A DNA stretch of 64,000 bases from Klebsiella pneumoniae (GCA_945862315.1 CAMAXW010000012.1:1-64000); one strand, 5' to 3'. Positions 10,355-20,791 are shown, numbered from the stretch's first letter. Notes: generated from the letters alone by a model not told the origin. A program made the numbers and translations.

Positions 10355-11103
10355 AGCCACCCATCGGCACCTCGTTGGGCTTTTTCGTCACGCCACCGCA
10401 CAAGTGTGGCTATCTGCCTAATCGCGATGCCGTCACTATTTTTGTCGACCCGCGCCGGCGACCCAGTATCGCCACCTACACCTTGCTCTCGCAGCACGGC
10501 TTTCGCCGCAGCGGCGAACACGTTTATCGCCCGCAATGCCCCGACTGCAACGCCTGCATCCCGGCGCGGATCCCGGTGGCAGAGTTCACCCCCAATCGCG
10601 CGCAGCGCCGCACGCTTCGGAGTAACGCGGAGGTGACCATGGTCGCCAAGCCGCCCACGTATCACCGCGATCATTTCGAACTTTATCAGCGCTACATCAA
10701 CGCCCGCCACAGCGGCGGCAGCATGGAAAACCCCGATCGCGATAGCTATTTAGAGTTTCTGACTTGCGGTTGGGCAGACAGTATTTTTTATGAATTTAGA
10801 CTGCGTGAGCAACTGCTGGCGGTCGCTGTGGTCGACCACCTCGATGATGGCCTCTCGGCGGTTTACACCTTCTACGATCCGGCGGCACCCGCGCGTAGCC
10901 TGGGGCGTTTAGCGGTCATCAAGCAAATTGAGCTCGCCCGCGCCCTGCAACTGAAATGGCTCTACCTCGGTTACTGGATCCAAGGCTGCCGCAAAATGCG
11001 CTACAAACGCGAATATGCGCCGCTCGAAATCTTTCGCAATGGACAGTGGGGACGCCTCGACGCGGAGGACTTGTGCGACGCTGCTTTACCGGACCCGCGT
11101 TGA
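10351..11103 (+). CDS. bpt: Aspartate/glutamate leucyltransferase (Bpt/Ate family)
   Basis: This family transfers an amino acid (Leu in characterised bacterial Bpt, Arg in eukaryotic Ate1) onto acidic N-termini. The 250-aa protein has the N-terminal cysteine set HKCGYLP and [14 protein letters not shown], then the GNAT-like core [30 protein letters not shown] and [23 protein letters not shown]. The ATG at 10351 overlaps the aat stop. Longer in-frame starts read back through aat and are rejected. Leucyl specificity is assigned from its gammaproteobacterial family, not from a residue I can point to. Confidence 0.92.
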   Translation: MKPPIGTSLGFFVTPPHKCGYLPNRDAVTIFVDPRRRPSIATYTLLSQHGFRRSGEHVYRPQCPDCNACIPARIPVAEFTPNRAQRRTLRSNAEVTMVAKPPTYHRDHFELYQRYINARHSGGSMENPDRDSYLEFLTCGWADSIFYEFRLREQLLAVAVVDHLDDGLSAVYTFYDPAAPARSLGRLAVIKQIELARALQLKWLYLGYWIQGCRKMRYKREYAPLEIFRNGQWGRLDAEDLCDAALPDPR

Positions 11104-11159
11104 TCGGGCAGAATTGGAAACCCCACGACGGGGCAATCCCCACCGGCGACAGAGGAAGC

Positions 11160-11378
11160 ATGGCGAAAGAAGATCACATTGAACTCAAGGGTAAAGTTGT
11201 CGAAACGTTACCCAACACCATGTTCCGGGTAGAACTGGAGAATGGACACATCATCATCGCCCACATCTCGGGCAAGATGCGCAAAAATTACATTCGCATC
11301 CTCACCGGCGATACCGTGCTGGTGGAGCTCACCCCTTACGATTTAAGCAAAGGGCGAATTACTTTCCGCGAGCGTTAA
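11160..11378 (+). CDS. infA: Translation initiation factor IF-1
   Basis: The 72-aa S1/OB-fold protein is family-sized and near consensus: [45 protein letters not shown] and [19 protein letters not shown]-1 occupies the ribosomal A site during initiation. A GAGGAA element just before the ATG at 11160 supports this start. It lies 56 nt after bpt and converges with the LMW-PTP gene, whose stop is 5 nt away. Confidence 0.98.
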   Translation: MAKEDHIELKGKVVETLPNTMFRVELENGHIIIAHISGKMRKNYIRILTGDTVLVELTPYDLSKGRITFRER

Positions 11379-11383
11379 GGCGC

Positions 11384-11851
11384 TCAGGGAATCCTCGCCA
11401 ACACCCGCCGTAACAAGTGCCGCACACCTAAGTCAATCAGGTGAGCGGCGTGCGCATAGGCGCGTGCTGGGCCGCCAAAAGGATCTGGCACTTCAATTTG
11501 GCCAGCCTCGTCCACCCCGGATAACAGCAAGCTCAGCTGTCCGGCGCAGGGCTGTGGGCGCAGGAAATTCAGATGGTCCAAATGGCCGAGATCGAGCGCC
11601 ACGATTTCGTCATAGTTGGCGTAATCCGCGCTGACCAAGCGACGCGAGCGGTGGCTGGATAAATCGAGCCCGCGTGCGCTAGCAGCTTCCAGCATCAGGG
11701 TGGGCACGGGCTGGTCGGGTTTTGCGTGGGTGCCGACCGAGCGGGCCACCGCGCGGTGCGCCATCCCACTGGCGGCCAGTTGCGTGTTAAAAAGGACTTC
11801 CGCCAAAGGCGATCGACAAAGATTGCCGGTACAGACAAATAAAACGCGCAC
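11384..11851 (-). CDS. Low-molecular-weight protein-tyrosine-phosphatase family protein
   Basis: The 155-aa protein has the P-loop VCTGNLCRSPLAE right at its N-terminus (CX5R) and the general-acid loop EVPDPFGG near residue 130, so the active site looks complete. The GTG at 11851 is chosen because it gives the usual family start MRVLFVCTGN; a GTG at 11866 inside kdsB is possible. In Proteobacteria such enzymes often regulate polysaccharide tyrosine kinases, but here it ends an operon with kdsB and lpxK, an order also seen in Pseudomonas. Its substrate is unknown. Confidence 0.9.
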   Translation of the reverse strand: MRVLFVCTGNLCRSPLAEVLFNTQLAASGMAHRAVARSVGTHAKPDQPVPTLMLEAASARGLDLSSHRSRRLVSADYANYDEIVALDLGHLDHLNFLRPQPCAGQLSLLLSGVDEAGQIEVPDPFGGPARAYAHAAHLIDLGVRHLLRRVLARIP

Positions 11852-11855
11852 GGGC

Positions 11856-12605
11856 TTAACCCGCACCCATAAGGTGGCGTGCGTGCGCCAAATCGGCCGG
11901 GGTATCGATCCCCACACCGCAGGGTTCTAGTGCGGTCGGCACGTTGATGACCGCGCCCTGACACAGCGCGCGCAGTTGCTCCAAGCGTTCAAGTGTTTCT
12001 AGCGTGGCCGGCGCCCAGCGCACAAAACGTTGGAGGAAGGCGCAGCGGTAGGCATAAATGCCGACGTGGCGATAAAAAGGCCCAAGGCTAGACCACTCGT
12101 GATCACCTTCGCGCGGATGCGGAATAGCCGCCCGACTGAAATAAAGCGCCCGCCCACGCTCATCACGGACTACTTTAACCACATTGGGATCCCGCCATTG
12201 GGCCAGCGTGTCCACCGGTTCGCAGACCGTTGCGATATCCACTTGGGGATCTGCTGCTAACGCCGCGGCCACTTGGCGAATCACGGCCGCCGGCATGAAG
12301 GGTTCATCGCCCTGCAAATTGACTATCACCGCCTCCGGCGACTCGCCGCGCAAGGCCGCCGCCTGCGCGATACGATCCGTGCCCGACTGGTGCGCGGGTG
12401 AGGTCATGCAGACCGTTGCACCGAAGCCTGCTGCACACGCGGCGATGCGCGCATCGTCGGTCGCAATCACCACCTCCGCCGCACCGCTGGCGAGCGCCCG
12501 CCGATAAACGTGTTCCAGCAGGGGCCGGCCGCCCAGGTCAGCCAGCGCTTTGCCCGGCAAGCGCGTGGAGTCGTAGCGCGCGGGGATGTAGACCTTAAAA
12601 GTCAC
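11856..12605 (-). CDS. kdsB: 3-deoxy-manno-octulosonate cytidylyltransferase
   Basis: KdsB couples CTP to KDO to make CMP-KDO for the inner core of lipopolysaccharide. The 249-aa protein has the nucleotidyltransferase start [63 protein letters not shown] and the late KDO-binding region HVGIYAYR. The start overlaps the end of the Trm112-like gene by 4 nt (ATGA). It belongs to a minus-strand envelope operon with lpxK and exbBD. Confidence 0.96.
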   Translation of the reverse strand: MTFKVYIPARYDSTRLPGKALADLGGRPLLEHVYRRALASGAAEVVIATDDARIAACAAGFGATVCMTSPAHQSGTDRIAQAAALRGESPEAVIVNLQGDEPFMPAAVIRQVAAALAADPQVDIATVCEPVDTLAQWRDPNVVKVVRDERGRALYFSRAAIPHPREGDHEWSSLGPFYRHVGIYAYRCAFLQRFVRWAPATLETLERLEQLRALCQGAVINVPTALEPCGVGIDTPADLAHARHLMGAG

Positions 12606-12793
12606 TTGCCCAATTGCTCTACTTCTTCGTCACTGAGTTCGCGCGCCTCGTCTTCCAGCATGACGGGAATGTCATCGCGGATGGGATAGGCCAAGCGCGC
12701 CGCACGTGACACCAGTTCCTGGCGGGTCTTGTCATAAATCAACGGTCCTTTAGTGACCGGGCAGACCAAAATTTCAAGCAGCCTCTTGTCCAT
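12602..12793 (-). CDS. Trm112/YcaR-like small protein
   Basis: The 63-aa protein has the Trm112p fold signature: [39 protein letters not shown] and an acidic tail. In eukaryotes Trm112 activates methyltransferases; in bacteria the gene is conserved between lpxK and kdsB and its role is not settled. Of the zinc-type cysteines only the one in the CPVTKGPL turn remains. It overlaps lpxK by 20 nt upstream and kdsB by 4 nt downstream. Confidence 0.88.
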   Translation of the reverse strand: MDKRLLEILVCPVTKGPLIYDKTRQELVSRAARLAYPIRDDIPVMLEDEARELSDEEVEQLGK

Positions 12794-13808
12794 GCTCTCC
12801 TCGCTTTAAAAGATCTTCTAAGCGCCGCGCAAAAATTTCGGGCAGCTCGGCGGTAATCGGCACCATCCAGCAGCGGCTGGGGCAAAAAACCTCGCATTTA
12901 ATGGCATCCTTCTCGGTCATCAAGATCGGATGCTCATCGCCAAATTCGAGATCCGCGGGCTTAAACCGATGATGATCGGCAAACGCATGGGGGATGATCG
13001 TCAAACCCAAACCCCGGAGCATGGCGAAGAAGCGCTGCGGGTTGCCGATACCGGCCACCGCGTGCACCGGTGCACCAACAAACTCCGCGAACGGCAGGCT
13101 GAGTTCCCGGCGGTGGAGATTAACGGGATTACTCGCCACGTACTTCATCGCGAATTCATTGCGCCCCGCAATGCCATTGGTGATGATGAAATCGACTTCG
13201 CGCAATCTGCTGGGCGGTTCGCGCAGCGGCCCGGCCGGCAGCAAGCGCGCGTTACCCAAGCGCCGCACCCCATCCACGACCGCGATTTCCACGCCCCGCC
13301 CCAAAGCGTAATGCTGGAGACCATCATCGCTAATGATGATGTTGCAATCGGTGTGTTTGAGCAGGGCCGCGATCGCCGCGCCCCGGTCAGGACCGACCGC
13401 CACCGGGCAGCGCGTGCGCCGGGCGATAATCACGGACTCGTCGCCCACCGCCGCCGGATCGCTGTCGGGACGCACCTGTTGCGGCCATTGGCGGGCGCGC
13501 CCGCCATAACCTCGGGCGACCACACCCGGGCGCAATCCCAACGCTTGCAGATAGCCCGCCAACCAGATCACCAACGGTGTTTTACCGCTGCCGCCGACCG
13601 TCAAATTACCCACCACGATAACGGGCACCGGCGCATGGTAAATCGCCAGCAGGCCCGAGGCGTAGATTTTTCGCCGCACCAACACCGCCAAACGAAACAG
13701 CCACGCGAGCGGCACGAGCAGCAGCGACAAGGGGTGCCGGCCATACCAGAGCTCGTCTAGCCAGCGACCTTGTTGGCTGCGCGGACGTCGACGTTTGCGC
13801 ACAGCCAT
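12774..13808 (-). CDS. lpxK: Tetraacyldisaccharide 4'-kinase
   Basis: LpxK phosphorylates the 4' position of the lipid A disaccharide at the inner membrane. The 344-aa reading from ATG 13808 has one N-terminal hydrophobic helix ([20 protein letters not shown]), then the P-loop [38 protein letters not shown] and the Walker-B-like [25 protein letters not shown] sits near the C-terminus. A GTG at 13829 overlapping exbD would add seven residues; neither start has a strong Shine-Dalgarno. It follows exbB-exbD in the same direction. Confidence 0.95.
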   Translation of the reverse strand: MAVRKRRRPRSQQGRWLDELWYGRHPLSLLLVPLAWLFRLAVLVRRKIYASGLLAIYHAPVPVIVVGNLTVGGSGKTPLVIWLAGYLQALGLRPGVVARGYGGRARQWPQQVRPDSDPAAVGDESVIIARRTRCPVAVGPDRGAAIAALLKHTDCNIIISDDGLQHYALGRGVEIAVVDGVRRLGNARLLPAGPLREPPSRLREVDFIITNGIAGRNEFAMKYVASNPVNLHRRELSLPFAEFVGAPVHAVAGIGNPQRFFAMLRGLGLTIIPHAFADHHRFKPADLEFGDEHPILMTEKDAIKCEVFCPSRCWMVPITAELPEIFARRLEDLLKRGEHGQEAA

Positions 13809-13815
13809 GTGCGGC

Positions 13816-14235
13816 TTAATCCGGCTCACGCACTTTCAAAGGGAAAGTGACATGCGTCAGATTTGCCTGACGGGCGGCGTCCATCACGTCTACCACGCGC
13901 TGGAAATTGGTCTCGCGATCAGCGCTGATCACAACCACCGGGTCTTTTAGCGAGGCGCTGGCTTCCAATAACGCCAGACGGATGGTGTCTACCGCCCCAT
14001 TGATGAGGGGCCGCCCCGCGACAGAACACTGGGCCTGACGGTCGATGGACACGTTGATCACCACCGGCAGCGGCGCGGCCGCCTGAGCACTCGCTGCAGG
14101 CAAGGTGAGATCAATTTTTGAGCCTTCAACAAAACGGGTCGAGACCATAAAAAAAATCAGCAGCAGCAGCACCACATCGATCAGCGAGGTGAGGTTGATG
14201 TCGATATCATCGGGACGACGCGGACGAAATTTCAT
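13816..14235 (-). CDS. exbD: ExbD/TolR family biopolymer transport protein
   Basis: The 139-aa protein has a short cytoplasmic N-terminus (MKFRPRRPDDIDINLTSLIDVV), one membrane helix that contains the conserved Asp (TSLIDVVLLLLIFFMV) and a periplasmic domain. It pairs with the ExbB-like protein to form a proton-driven motor energising TonB or a Tol-type system. The start overlaps the exbB stop (ATGA). No tonB is adjacent. The position before lpxK and after comEC is typical of Gammaproteobacteria and has prompted links to lipid A transport or competence, which are not shown here. Confidence 0.92.
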   Translation of the reverse strand: MKFRPRRPDDIDINLTSLIDVVLLLLIFFMVSTRFVEGSKIDLTLPAASAQAAAPLPVVINVSIDRQAQCSVAGRPLINGAVDTIRLALLEASASLKDPVVVISADRETNFQRVVDVMDAARQANLTHVTFPLKVREPD

Positions 14236-14870
14236 GGCTCGCGGCGAGACTGTGCGGGGAGTTCGGTGCGTTCGCCGTGTAGCACTTCGACGAGTTTGAT
14301 AGCTTCCTGTTCCATAGTGATGACCAAACTTTCGACGTGACCGCGTAAGTAGCGATAGAAGTACAGGGCAGGGATTGCGACCAGCAAGCCCGCGGCCGTG
14401 GTAATGAGCGCCTGGCCGATGCCCCCCGCCAGTTCTGCCGGATTGCCAGCACCGGCAATTTTTAGCGCGCCAAACATTTGAATCATGCCGAAGACCGTGC
14501 CGAGCAAGCCCAGCAGCGGCGAGACCGCAGCGATAGTCCCTAAGGTATTGAGATGCCGCTCCAGTTCAAACACCACCAAACGCCCTGCTTCCTCAATGCT
14601 TTCTTTGATGATCTGGCGTTCGCGCTGACGATTTATCAGCCCGGCCGCCAACACTTGGCCCAGGGGCGAACCGGCACGTAGCGTTTCCAGCGCGTTGGAA
14701 TCAAAGGTCTGACTGCGCAGCGCTTGCCAGACTTCCGCCACGAGATTGTTCGGGGCAACCCGCCGATGCTGGAGCGTCCAGAGGCGCTCGATGACGATGG
14801 CCATCGCTACCACCGACGCCAGCAAGATTGGCCACATCACCCATCCGCCCGCCTTGATTAATTCGAACAC
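14232..14870 (-). CDS. exbB: ExbB/TolQ family proton channel protein
   Basis: The GTG at 14870, with AGGAGA upstream, yields 212 aa starting MFELIKAGGWVMWPILLASVVAMAI. Three membrane helices are evident (about 10-30, 112-134 and 158-180), including the conserved LGTIAAVSPLLGLLGTVFGMI and GIGQALITTAAGLLVAIPA segments that line the proton path. An upstream ATG (15122) would add 84 low-complexity residues and is rejected. It is coupled to exbD by a 4-nt overlap. Confidence 0.93.
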   Translation of the reverse strand: MFELIKAGGWVMWPILLASVVAMAIVIERLWTLQHRRVAPNNLVAEVWQALRSQTFDSNALETLRAGSPLGQVLAAGLINRQRERQIIKESIEEAGRLVVFELERHLNTLGTIAAVSPLLGLLGTVFGMIQMFGALKIAGAGNPAELAGGIGQALITTAAGLLVAIPALYFYRYLRGHVESLVITMEQEAIKLVEVLHGERTELPAQSRREP

Positions 14871-15039
14871 GCCGGTGTTTTCTCCTGTTGAAGGCCGCGC
14901 CAGCACAGCGCCGCAGATGGGCAGGACGTTACCAAAGCCGCTAGGCGCAGGGAAGCAGTGCGGTGCGCATGGGTGCCGGTGGGCATATCTGGGATGGACC
15001 GCATTTGAGCAGCGTCCTTGCGCCCCAGCGCTGCCCGCA

Positions 15040-17316
15040 TCACTGGTGCCAGTAGCGCCGCGCCACCTGCCGCCAACGCGTGACCTCAATGCCCTCGGGC
15101 GCGACTTCAATGCGCAGCGCACCGTCCTGGCGGGTATCTAGCATTTCGGCGCCTATCGCGAGGTACCGTGCCAAAACCTGCGGCGAGGGCATGCCGAAAC
15201 GATTCAGATGGCCCACCGAAAATACCGCAAAGCGGGGCCGTACGGCGGCGACAAAAGCGGCGCTAGAAGAAGTCTTGCTGCCGTGGTGAGGCACGACGAG
15301 GACCGCGGCTGCCAAATCCGTGGGCCGCTGCAACAAGCGGCGCTCGGCCGGGGCTTCGATGTCGCCGGTGAGCAGCACGCGTTGCGCACCTGTGGTGATT
15401 TGCAACACGCACGAGGTGTTGTTTTCACTTAGCGCCGTGCCCCCGGTTGAAGCAGGGTGCAGCAGGGTAAAGATCACCCCATCCCACACCCATCGCTGCC
15501 CCGCGCGGCAGCGATCGACTGCCACCGGCCACCGGTGTGGCGGGCTCAGAGTCAACAGGTCCACGGGTAACGCTTGGAGCAAGGCGGGCAGTCCACCGGC
15601 ATGATCGCTGTCGGCGTGGCTGACCATGAGGTGATCGATACGAGGCGCGCCGATGGTGCGCAAGAACGGCAACACAATGTCAGCGCCCGCGTCGCGGCCG
15701 GTAAAAGTGCGCGGGCCGGTATCGAACACCAACACCCGCGTGTGTGTTTGTACCACCACCGCCAGCCCCTGCCCCACGTCCAGCACGTTAACGATAACCC
15801 GACCAACCGCAGGGCGTCGCGCGGGTACCAGCGCGAGGCTGGCGACTAATAACAGCGCAAACCACCGGCGCTGCCGGCCTAATGGGAGCAGCCAAAGCAA
15901 TAAGCCCACGCTCACTAACGCCGCCACCGCAGTGGCAGGGGATTGCGTGAGGATCAGGGCCGGGCCGTGTTCAGCCAACCATTCCAGGCCCACCCAAACC
16001 CACCGCCACAGCCAAGCCGCGAGTTGCCAACTGATCGTGGCGAGGGCTGGCCCAGCCAGGTTCAAGACAATGCCCAGCAACACTAAAGGCACTACCCCAA
16101 AAGTCACCAGCGGGACGGCCAGCGCGTTGGCGATGGGCGAAGTCCACGACACACTGGGGATAACGAGCGCCAACAACGGTGCTAACGCCAGCGCCAGCCA
16201 CAGGTGGACGCCGAGCCAGCGCTCGAGCGGACCACTGCGCCGCAAGACAACCGTGACGACCACCAGCACGCCCATCGCGCCAAAAGTTAGCCAGCAACTG
16301 GCCGTGAGCACGGCTAGAGGGTCGACCAGCAGCACGCAGGCCAGCGCCAACAACAGCCCGTCGGTATCCATCAGGGCGTGTCCAGACCAACGCCGCGCGA
16401 ACAAGCAAGCCAGCATCAATACCGAGCGCTGGGTGGGCACCGTAAATCCCGCCAGCAGGGCGTACAGCAACGCCGCCAGATAGCCGAGTAAAAGTGCTGC
16501 GTGGGGGGCCGCTAGGCGGCGCGCGAGCGGCGGCACTAGACCCACTATCCGGCGGGTCAGCCAATAGACAAATAATGCCACCATGGACACGTGCAGGCCC
16601 GAAATAGACACCATGTGGGTGGTCCCCGTGTCGCGCAGAACTTGCCATTGGCGCGGCGTCATTTGTGCCCGCTCGCCGACCGCCAACGCCCGCAAGATAC
16701 CAGCCTCCTCCGGGTTGCTCACCGCCTGCCCAATGGCTGCGGCGATGCTGGCGCGTGCGGCATCAAGATTCCAGTGGGGGTGGGCTGCCTGACACTGGTT
16801 AGCCGGGTGCGCGATGACCTGACCCAAGCCATCGATGCCCGAGGCGAAAAGCCAACCTTCATAGTCAAAACTGCCGGGGTTACGCGTGCCCCGGGGCACT
16901 CGCGCACGCACATACAGTTCGCAGGTCGCGCCCGCCATCGGTGTGAGGCTGTTGCCGTAGAGGCTTAGACTCAGGCGCCGCGGGCCCACGACCCGCCGCA
17001 CGCCGGCGCTGAGCGTGTGGACTTCAATTTGGAAATGGGACCCTGCGGGTGACACCCTCGGCAGTCCCATGATTTGGCCACTGACGTGCAGCACGGCGCC
17101 GTCGAAGGCCAACGGCAAGCGATCATCAAGGCCTAGCTGGCCTCGCCACAGCGCCCAGCACACCCCAAATAGTGCGGCGGCCAGCACCCGGCGGCGGCTC
17201 GCCTGCGCAAGCAAACAGCCGCCACACAGCGCGGCGAGCCAACCGCTGGTCGGTAGGCTGGGGAGCAATTGCACGCCGATGACACCGGCGATGAACGCAC
17301 TGATGCTGGTCCGCAT
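15040..17316 (-). CDS. comEC: DNA internalization-related competence protein ComEC/Rec2
   Basis: ComEC forms the inner-membrane channel for single-stranded DNA in natural transformation. The 758-aa protein has an N-terminal membrane and OB-like region, the competence domain with the MVSISGLHVSMVALFVYW helix (about 230-247), many membrane helices and a C-terminal metallo-beta-lactamase-like domain. The latter carries VLDVGQGLAVVV, FDTGPRTFTG, MVSHADSDHAGGLPAL and VVPHHGSKTSSS, suggesting an intact nuclease-type metal site. Length is normal. Whether the cell is competent cannot be judged from one gene. Confidence 0.94.
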   Translation of the reverse strand: MRTSISAFIAGVIGVQLLPSLPTSGWLAALCGGCLLAQASRRRVLAAALFGVCWALWRGQLGLDDRLPLAFDGAVLHVSGQIMGLPRVSPAGSHFQIEVHTLSAGVRRVVGPRRLSLSLYGNSLTPMAGATCELYVRARVPRGTRNPGSFDYEGWLFASGIDGLGQVIAHPANQCQAAHPHWNLDAARASIAAAIGQAVSNPEEAGILRALAVGERAQMTPRQWQVLRDTGTTHMVSISGLHVSMVALFVYWLTRRIVGLVPPLARRLAAPHAALLLGYLAALLYALLAGFTVPTQRSVLMLACLFARRWSGHALMDTDGLLLALACVLLVDPLAVLTASCWLTFGAMGVLVVVTVVLRRSGPLERWLGVHLWLALALAPLLALVIPSVSWTSPIANALAVPLVTFGVVPLVLLGIVLNLAGPALATISWQLAAWLWRWVWVGLEWLAEHGPALILTQSPATAVAALVSVGLLLWLLPLGRQRRWFALLLVASLALVPARRPAVGRVIVNVLDVGQGLAVVVQTHTRVLVFDTGPRTFTGRDAGADIVLPFLRTIGAPRIDHLMVSHADSDHAGGLPALLQALPVDLLTLSPPHRWPVAVDRCRAGQRWVWDGVIFTLLHPASTGGTALSENNTSCVLQITTGAQRVLLTGDIEAPAERRLLQRPTDLAAAVLVVPHHGSKTSSSAAFVAAVRPRFAVFSVGHLNRFGMPSPQVLARYLAIGAEMLDTRQDGALRIEVAPEGIEVTRWRQVARRYWHQ

Positions 17317-17467
17317 AGATCATCCTTGATAGCTGCGGCGAAAAAATCCCGAGGCTTCCATGGCATTTCATGCCATCCTCGTGGGGAGGGCTATCATAAG
17401 CTTTCCCTTCCTAAAGTAACTGAGGACGTTAAGCTCGGCGCCTCCGCGCCGCCCGCTGCTAAGACCC

Positions 17468-18001
17468 ATGGATTTTCGTCGCTACCTCCAAGCGCGCCTC
17501 CCCCAACGCGCAGATCTCCACTCGAAGGGGTGGATGAAATGGGCCAGCCGGTACTTGAACGACCCCAAGCTGTGGCATTTCGGGCGCCGCGAGGTGGCGA
17601 AGTCGGCGGGGTTTGGCCTGCTGGTCGCCTTCTGCCCTATTCCCATCCACATGCTGATTATCGTGCCGCTCGCCATTTTCCAGCGCTTAAACCTCCCCGT
17701 GCTGGTGGCCGCCGTATGGGTAAACAACCCCATTACCATTGTGCCGATCTTCTATTTAGCCTACCGGGTGGGCCTCGCCCTCACCGGTGGCCCGCCCGCC
17801 GACCACGTCGCACTGACGTTCTCCGGGAACTGGTACCAGTTGCAGCAGGCGCTAGCCGAGATTTGGTGGCCGTTATGCTTGGGCTCAGCCATTTGTGGCA
17901 TGGTGGTGGGGTTGCTGACATTTATCGTCGTTAACACCCTGTGGCGGCTTAGCATTGTGCGGCGCCGGCGCACTCGCCGGCGGCAGGTCCAAGGCGACTA
18001 A
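17468..18001 (+). CDS. DUF2062 family membrane protein
   Basis: The 177-aa protein carries the DUF2062 pattern: [64 protein letters not shown] and two further helices ending in an Arg-rich tail. It is probably an inner-membrane protein. The family is conserved beside comEC and lolCD in Gammaproteobacteria but its function is unknown. The gene overlaps the lolD stop by 4 nt convergently. A 7-bp hairpin with a CACT tetraloop (17964-17981) lies in its last codons. Confidence 0.85.
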   Translation: MDFRRYLQARLPQRADLHSKGWMKWASRYLNDPKLWHFGRREVAKSAGFGLLVAFCPIPIHMLIIVPLAIFQRLNLPVLVAAVWVNNPITIVPIFYLAYRVGLALTGGPPADHVALTFSGNWYQLQQALAEIWWPLCLGSAICGMVVGLLTFIVVNTLWRLSIVRRRRTRRRQVQGD

Positions 18002-18705
18002 TAGGCCAGCGCGCCTCTTTCGACCAAGCAACCATCGACGAGTTCGATAGTGCGATCCATCCGCCGTGCGATCGCCAAATCGTGCGTCACTAACACCAGG
18101 GCTGTGCCGACCTCGTGCTTGAGGGCCAACATGGCGTCCAGCGTGGTGGCCGCGGTGCTGCTGTCCAAATTACCGGTCGGTTCGTCGGCCAGCACGCACA
18201 GGGGCTGCATCACCAACGCACGAGCAATCGCCACCCGCTGACGCTCACCCCCGGATAACTCCGCCGGCCGATGGTGCAAGCGTGCCCCCAACCCAATCTG
18301 GGTGAGCATCGCACTCGCCCGATCGCGCGCTTGCGGCACTCGCCCGCCGCCAATCAGCACCGGCAGCGCCACATTCTCTAGGGCAGAAAATTCCGGTAAA
18401 AGATGGTGAAACTGGTAGACGAAACCCAGTCGCTGGTTCCGGGCCAAGCCGCGCTGTTGCTCGTTGAGCGTGGCCAAATCTTGATCCAGCAGCAGCACCT
18501 GACCGCTGGTGGGTAACTCCAAACCGCCTAGCAGATGCAGCAGCGTGCTCTTGCCTGACCCCGAAGTGCCCAAAATGGCAACGCTCTCGCCCGCCTTGAG
18601 GGTGAAGTCGACACCCTTTAATACGCTGACATCCAGGCCGCCATCGGCATAGGTTTTGGTCAGCGCCACACCGCGCAGGATGGGCTTTGAGTCCACTTTA
18701 TTCAT
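17998..18705 (-). CDS. lolD: Lipoprotein-releasing system ATP-binding protein LolD
   Basis: LolD powers extraction of lipoproteins from the inner membrane and their transfer to LolA. The 235-aa ABC ATPase has Walker [19 protein letters not shown], the MacB-like Q-loop [16 protein letters not shown], signature [15 protein letters not shown], Walker [14 protein letters not shown] and the H-loop VTHD. The ATG at 18705 overlaps the permease stop by 8 nt. Longer readings from 18798 run through the permease and are rejected. Confidence 0.95.
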   Translation of the reverse strand: MNKVDSKPILRGVALTKTYADGGLDVSVLKGVDFTLKAGESVAILGTSGSGKSTLLHLLGGLELPTSGQVLLLDQDLATLNEQQRGLARNQRLGFVYQFHHLLPEFSALENVALPVLIGGGRVPQARDRASAMLTQIGLGARLHHRPAELSGGERQRVAIARALVMQPLCVLADEPTGNLDSSTAATTLDAMLALKHEVGTALVLVTHDLAIARRMDRTIELVDGCLVERGALAY

Positions 18706-19942
18706 GCCGTAATGCCTCTGCGGGTCGGATTCTGCTGGCCTGCCAAGCCGGATAAAGCGGCGCCAGGAGGCACAGTAGGGTGGCGGCCACGACCGCAATC
18801 ACGACATCGCGCGGCACGAGTTCGGCGGGGATCCGGCTGATGTAATAAACATCTGCAGACAAAATCTGAAAATGAAATAAGGCTTCTAACCCACCCACGA
18901 TGGTTTCCACATTCAGTGCCACCAACACCCCCGCAGTGCTGCCCAGCGCCACCCCCGCCACCCCGATCATCAGGCCTTGGATCATGAACACCCGCAGAAT
19001 TCGCTGCGGTGTCATGCCCAGCGTGGCGAGTACCGCTATTTCAGTCTGTTTTTCGCCGACCACCATGACCAACGTAGACACCAAATTAAACGCGGCCACG
19101 GCGACGCTGAGCAGCAGAATGACAAACATCACGATTTTCTCGGTTTGCAGCGCACGAAATAAATTCGTGTGGGTGCTAGTCCAGTCGCTGACGCGCCAGT
19201 CCGGCAGACGGGCCTGCAGCTGCGCCGCCACGGCCGGTGCTTGGAAAGGGTCTTCGAGGCGGGCGCGCCAACCCGTGATGCGGCCGGCCGTGCGAAAAAT
19301 ACGCCCGGTGTCCTCAAGCGCCATAAACGCCGTCGCCTCGTCGTAATCTTGCACGCCGGCTTCAAAAATACCGACCACCGTGACTTGCTTAAGGCGTGGC
19401 AGAACGCCCGCCGCGGTCCGCATCGGCTCCGGCAACACCAGCGTCACGCGCTGCCCCAGTTCCACTCGCAAGGCCTCCGCCAAGCCACGCCCTAACACGA
19501 TGTTGAAACGACCCGCTTGCAGGGCGTTAAAATCGCCACGCCGCATGCGCGACCCCACGCTAGTGACCTGGTCTTCGCGGGCTGGCTGGATCCCGAAGAC
19601 ACGCACGCCATGCACTTCGCCCTGATGGGTTAACAGCGCTTCGGCCGTAATAAAAGGTGCTACCCCCACCACCTGCGCCGCGCTGCCGATGAGGGCGGCG
19701 GGGCCAGCAGTATTGGGCAGAGGGCCCGCGGGACTGTCGATGGTGAGATGGGCCGACATCCCCAGCAGCCGGTCGCGCAGCTCGCGCTCGAAACCATTCA
19801 TGATTGACAGTATGGTGATGAGCGCGGCGATGCCCAGCGCCACCCCACCGATCGCGATCGCGGAAATGAGCGAGACAAACCGCGTGCGTCGCCGCGCGCG
19901 GGTGTATCGCCAACCAATGAATGCTTCGACAGGAATGAACAT
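18698..19942 (-). CDS. lolC: LolC/LolE-family permease, probably LolF-type
   Basis: The 414-aa protein has four membrane helices: one near 22-48 ([29 protein letters not shown]) and three in the C-terminal 150 residues, with a large periplasmic loop between, as in MacB-fold permeases. It starts with the family motif [19 protein letters not shown]. Only one permease gene accompanies lolD here, whereas E. coli has lolC and lolE flanking lolD. A homodimeric LolF arrangement is therefore likely unless a second copy lies elsewhere. It is divergent from tsaB. Confidence 0.92.
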   Translation of the reverse strand: MFIPVEAFIGWRYTRARRRTRFVSLISAIAIGGVALGIAALITILSIMNGFERELRDRLLGMSAHLTIDSPAGPLPNTAGPAALIGSAAQVVGVAPFITAEALLTHQGEVHGVRVFGIQPAREDQVTSVGSRMRRGDFNALQAGRFNIVLGRGLAEALRVELGQRVTLVLPEPMRTAAGVLPRLKQVTVVGIFEAGVQDYDEATAFMALEDTGRIFRTAGRITGWRARLEDPFQAPAVAAQLQARLPDWRVSDWTSTHTNLFRALQTEKIVMFVILLLSVAVAAFNLVSTLVMVVGEKQTEIAVLATLGMTPQRILRVFMIQGLMIGVAGVALGSTAGVLVALNVETIVGGLEALFHFQILSADVYYISRIPAELVPRDVVIAVVAATLLCLLAPLYPAWQASRIRPAEALRHE

Positions 19943-20008
19943 GTCACCCGATTATACCGACACCTGCAGCCCGGCGGGGTTGTCCCTGCACCCGCACGGA
20001 TCAATGCA

Positions 20009-20671
20009 ATGAAAATCCTTGCCCTGGAGAGCGCGACCGACGCCTGCTCGGTCGCTTTATTTATCGAGGGGGAGATTCAGGAGCGCCACGCTATCGCCCC
20101 GCAACGTCACACCCAACTGATGCTGCCGATGGTCAGCGAACTGTGCGCCGAGGCCGGCCTGAGTCTGGGTGCGCTGGATGCGATCGCGGTCGGCGTGGGT
20201 CCAGGGGCTTTTGCGGGCGTCCGCATTGCCTGCGCCTTGGCCCAAGGCCTGGCCTTAGCCCACGAGCTACCGGTCGCGCCGATCTCAACGCTGGCAGCCT
20301 TAGCGGTAGGCGGCGCACGGCAGCATGGGGAGTTGGTCTGGCTGGTCACGCTCGACGCACGCCGCCAAGAACTTTACTGGGCGCATTACGTGATCGATTC
20401 GGCACTCACCAGCGCGACGTTATTGGGGATTGAGCAGGTAGGGCCACCGAACACCGTGAGGCAACCGGCGACGCCGGGGTGGGGGCTGTGTGGAACCGGC
20501 GGGGCAATTTATCGCGCGAGCCTAGCCGCCGACGAGCCCCCTGGCGCGTGGTGTGATCCGCAGTGGCCGCACGCCCAGGATGTCGCACGCCTAGGGGCGA
20601 GCGCCGCGCGCCTCGGCCAGTTACAGCCCCCGGATTTGCTCGCGCCAGTTTACCTGCGTGCGGCCGTGTAA
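20009..20671 (+). CDS. tsaB: tRNA t6A biosynthesis protein TsaB
   Basis: TsaB is the scaffold partner of TsaD in threonylcarbamoylation of A37 in ANN-decoding tRNAs. The 220-aa protein has the ASKHA-type start MKILALESATDACSVAL, then HTQLMLPMV, the family motif DAIAVGVGPGAFAGVRIACALAQGLA and LVTLDARRQELYWAHY. TsaB homologues lack the TsaD metal site, as here. The start is 66 nt from the divergent lolC-type gene. Confidence 0.93.
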   Translation: MKILALESATDACSVALFIEGEIQERHAIAPQRHTQLMLPMVSELCAEAGLSLGALDAIAVGVGPGAFAGVRIACALAQGLALAHELPVAPISTLAALAVGGARQHGELVWLVTLDARRQELYWAHYVIDSALTSATLLGIEQVGPPNTVRQPATPGWGLCGTGGAIYRASLAADEPPGAWCDPQWPHAQDVARLGASAARLGQLQPPDLLAPVYLRAAV

Positions 20672-20791
20672 GGCCCGCGCGTAGCGCCGTCTATCCGCAC
20701 CAGAGCGCCGCCCGAGAAGTGCTTCGCCCCCGCGCGCCCTCCTCACGAGGGGGCGTGAACCAAGCTGCTGATTCCGCGATGTTTCCCCGAC

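Noticed and set aside
15653-16483. 276-aa plus-strand ORF opposite comEC
   Set aside because: Low-complexity Ser/Thr/Asn-rich translation is the shadow of a Leu/Ala-rich membrane protein.
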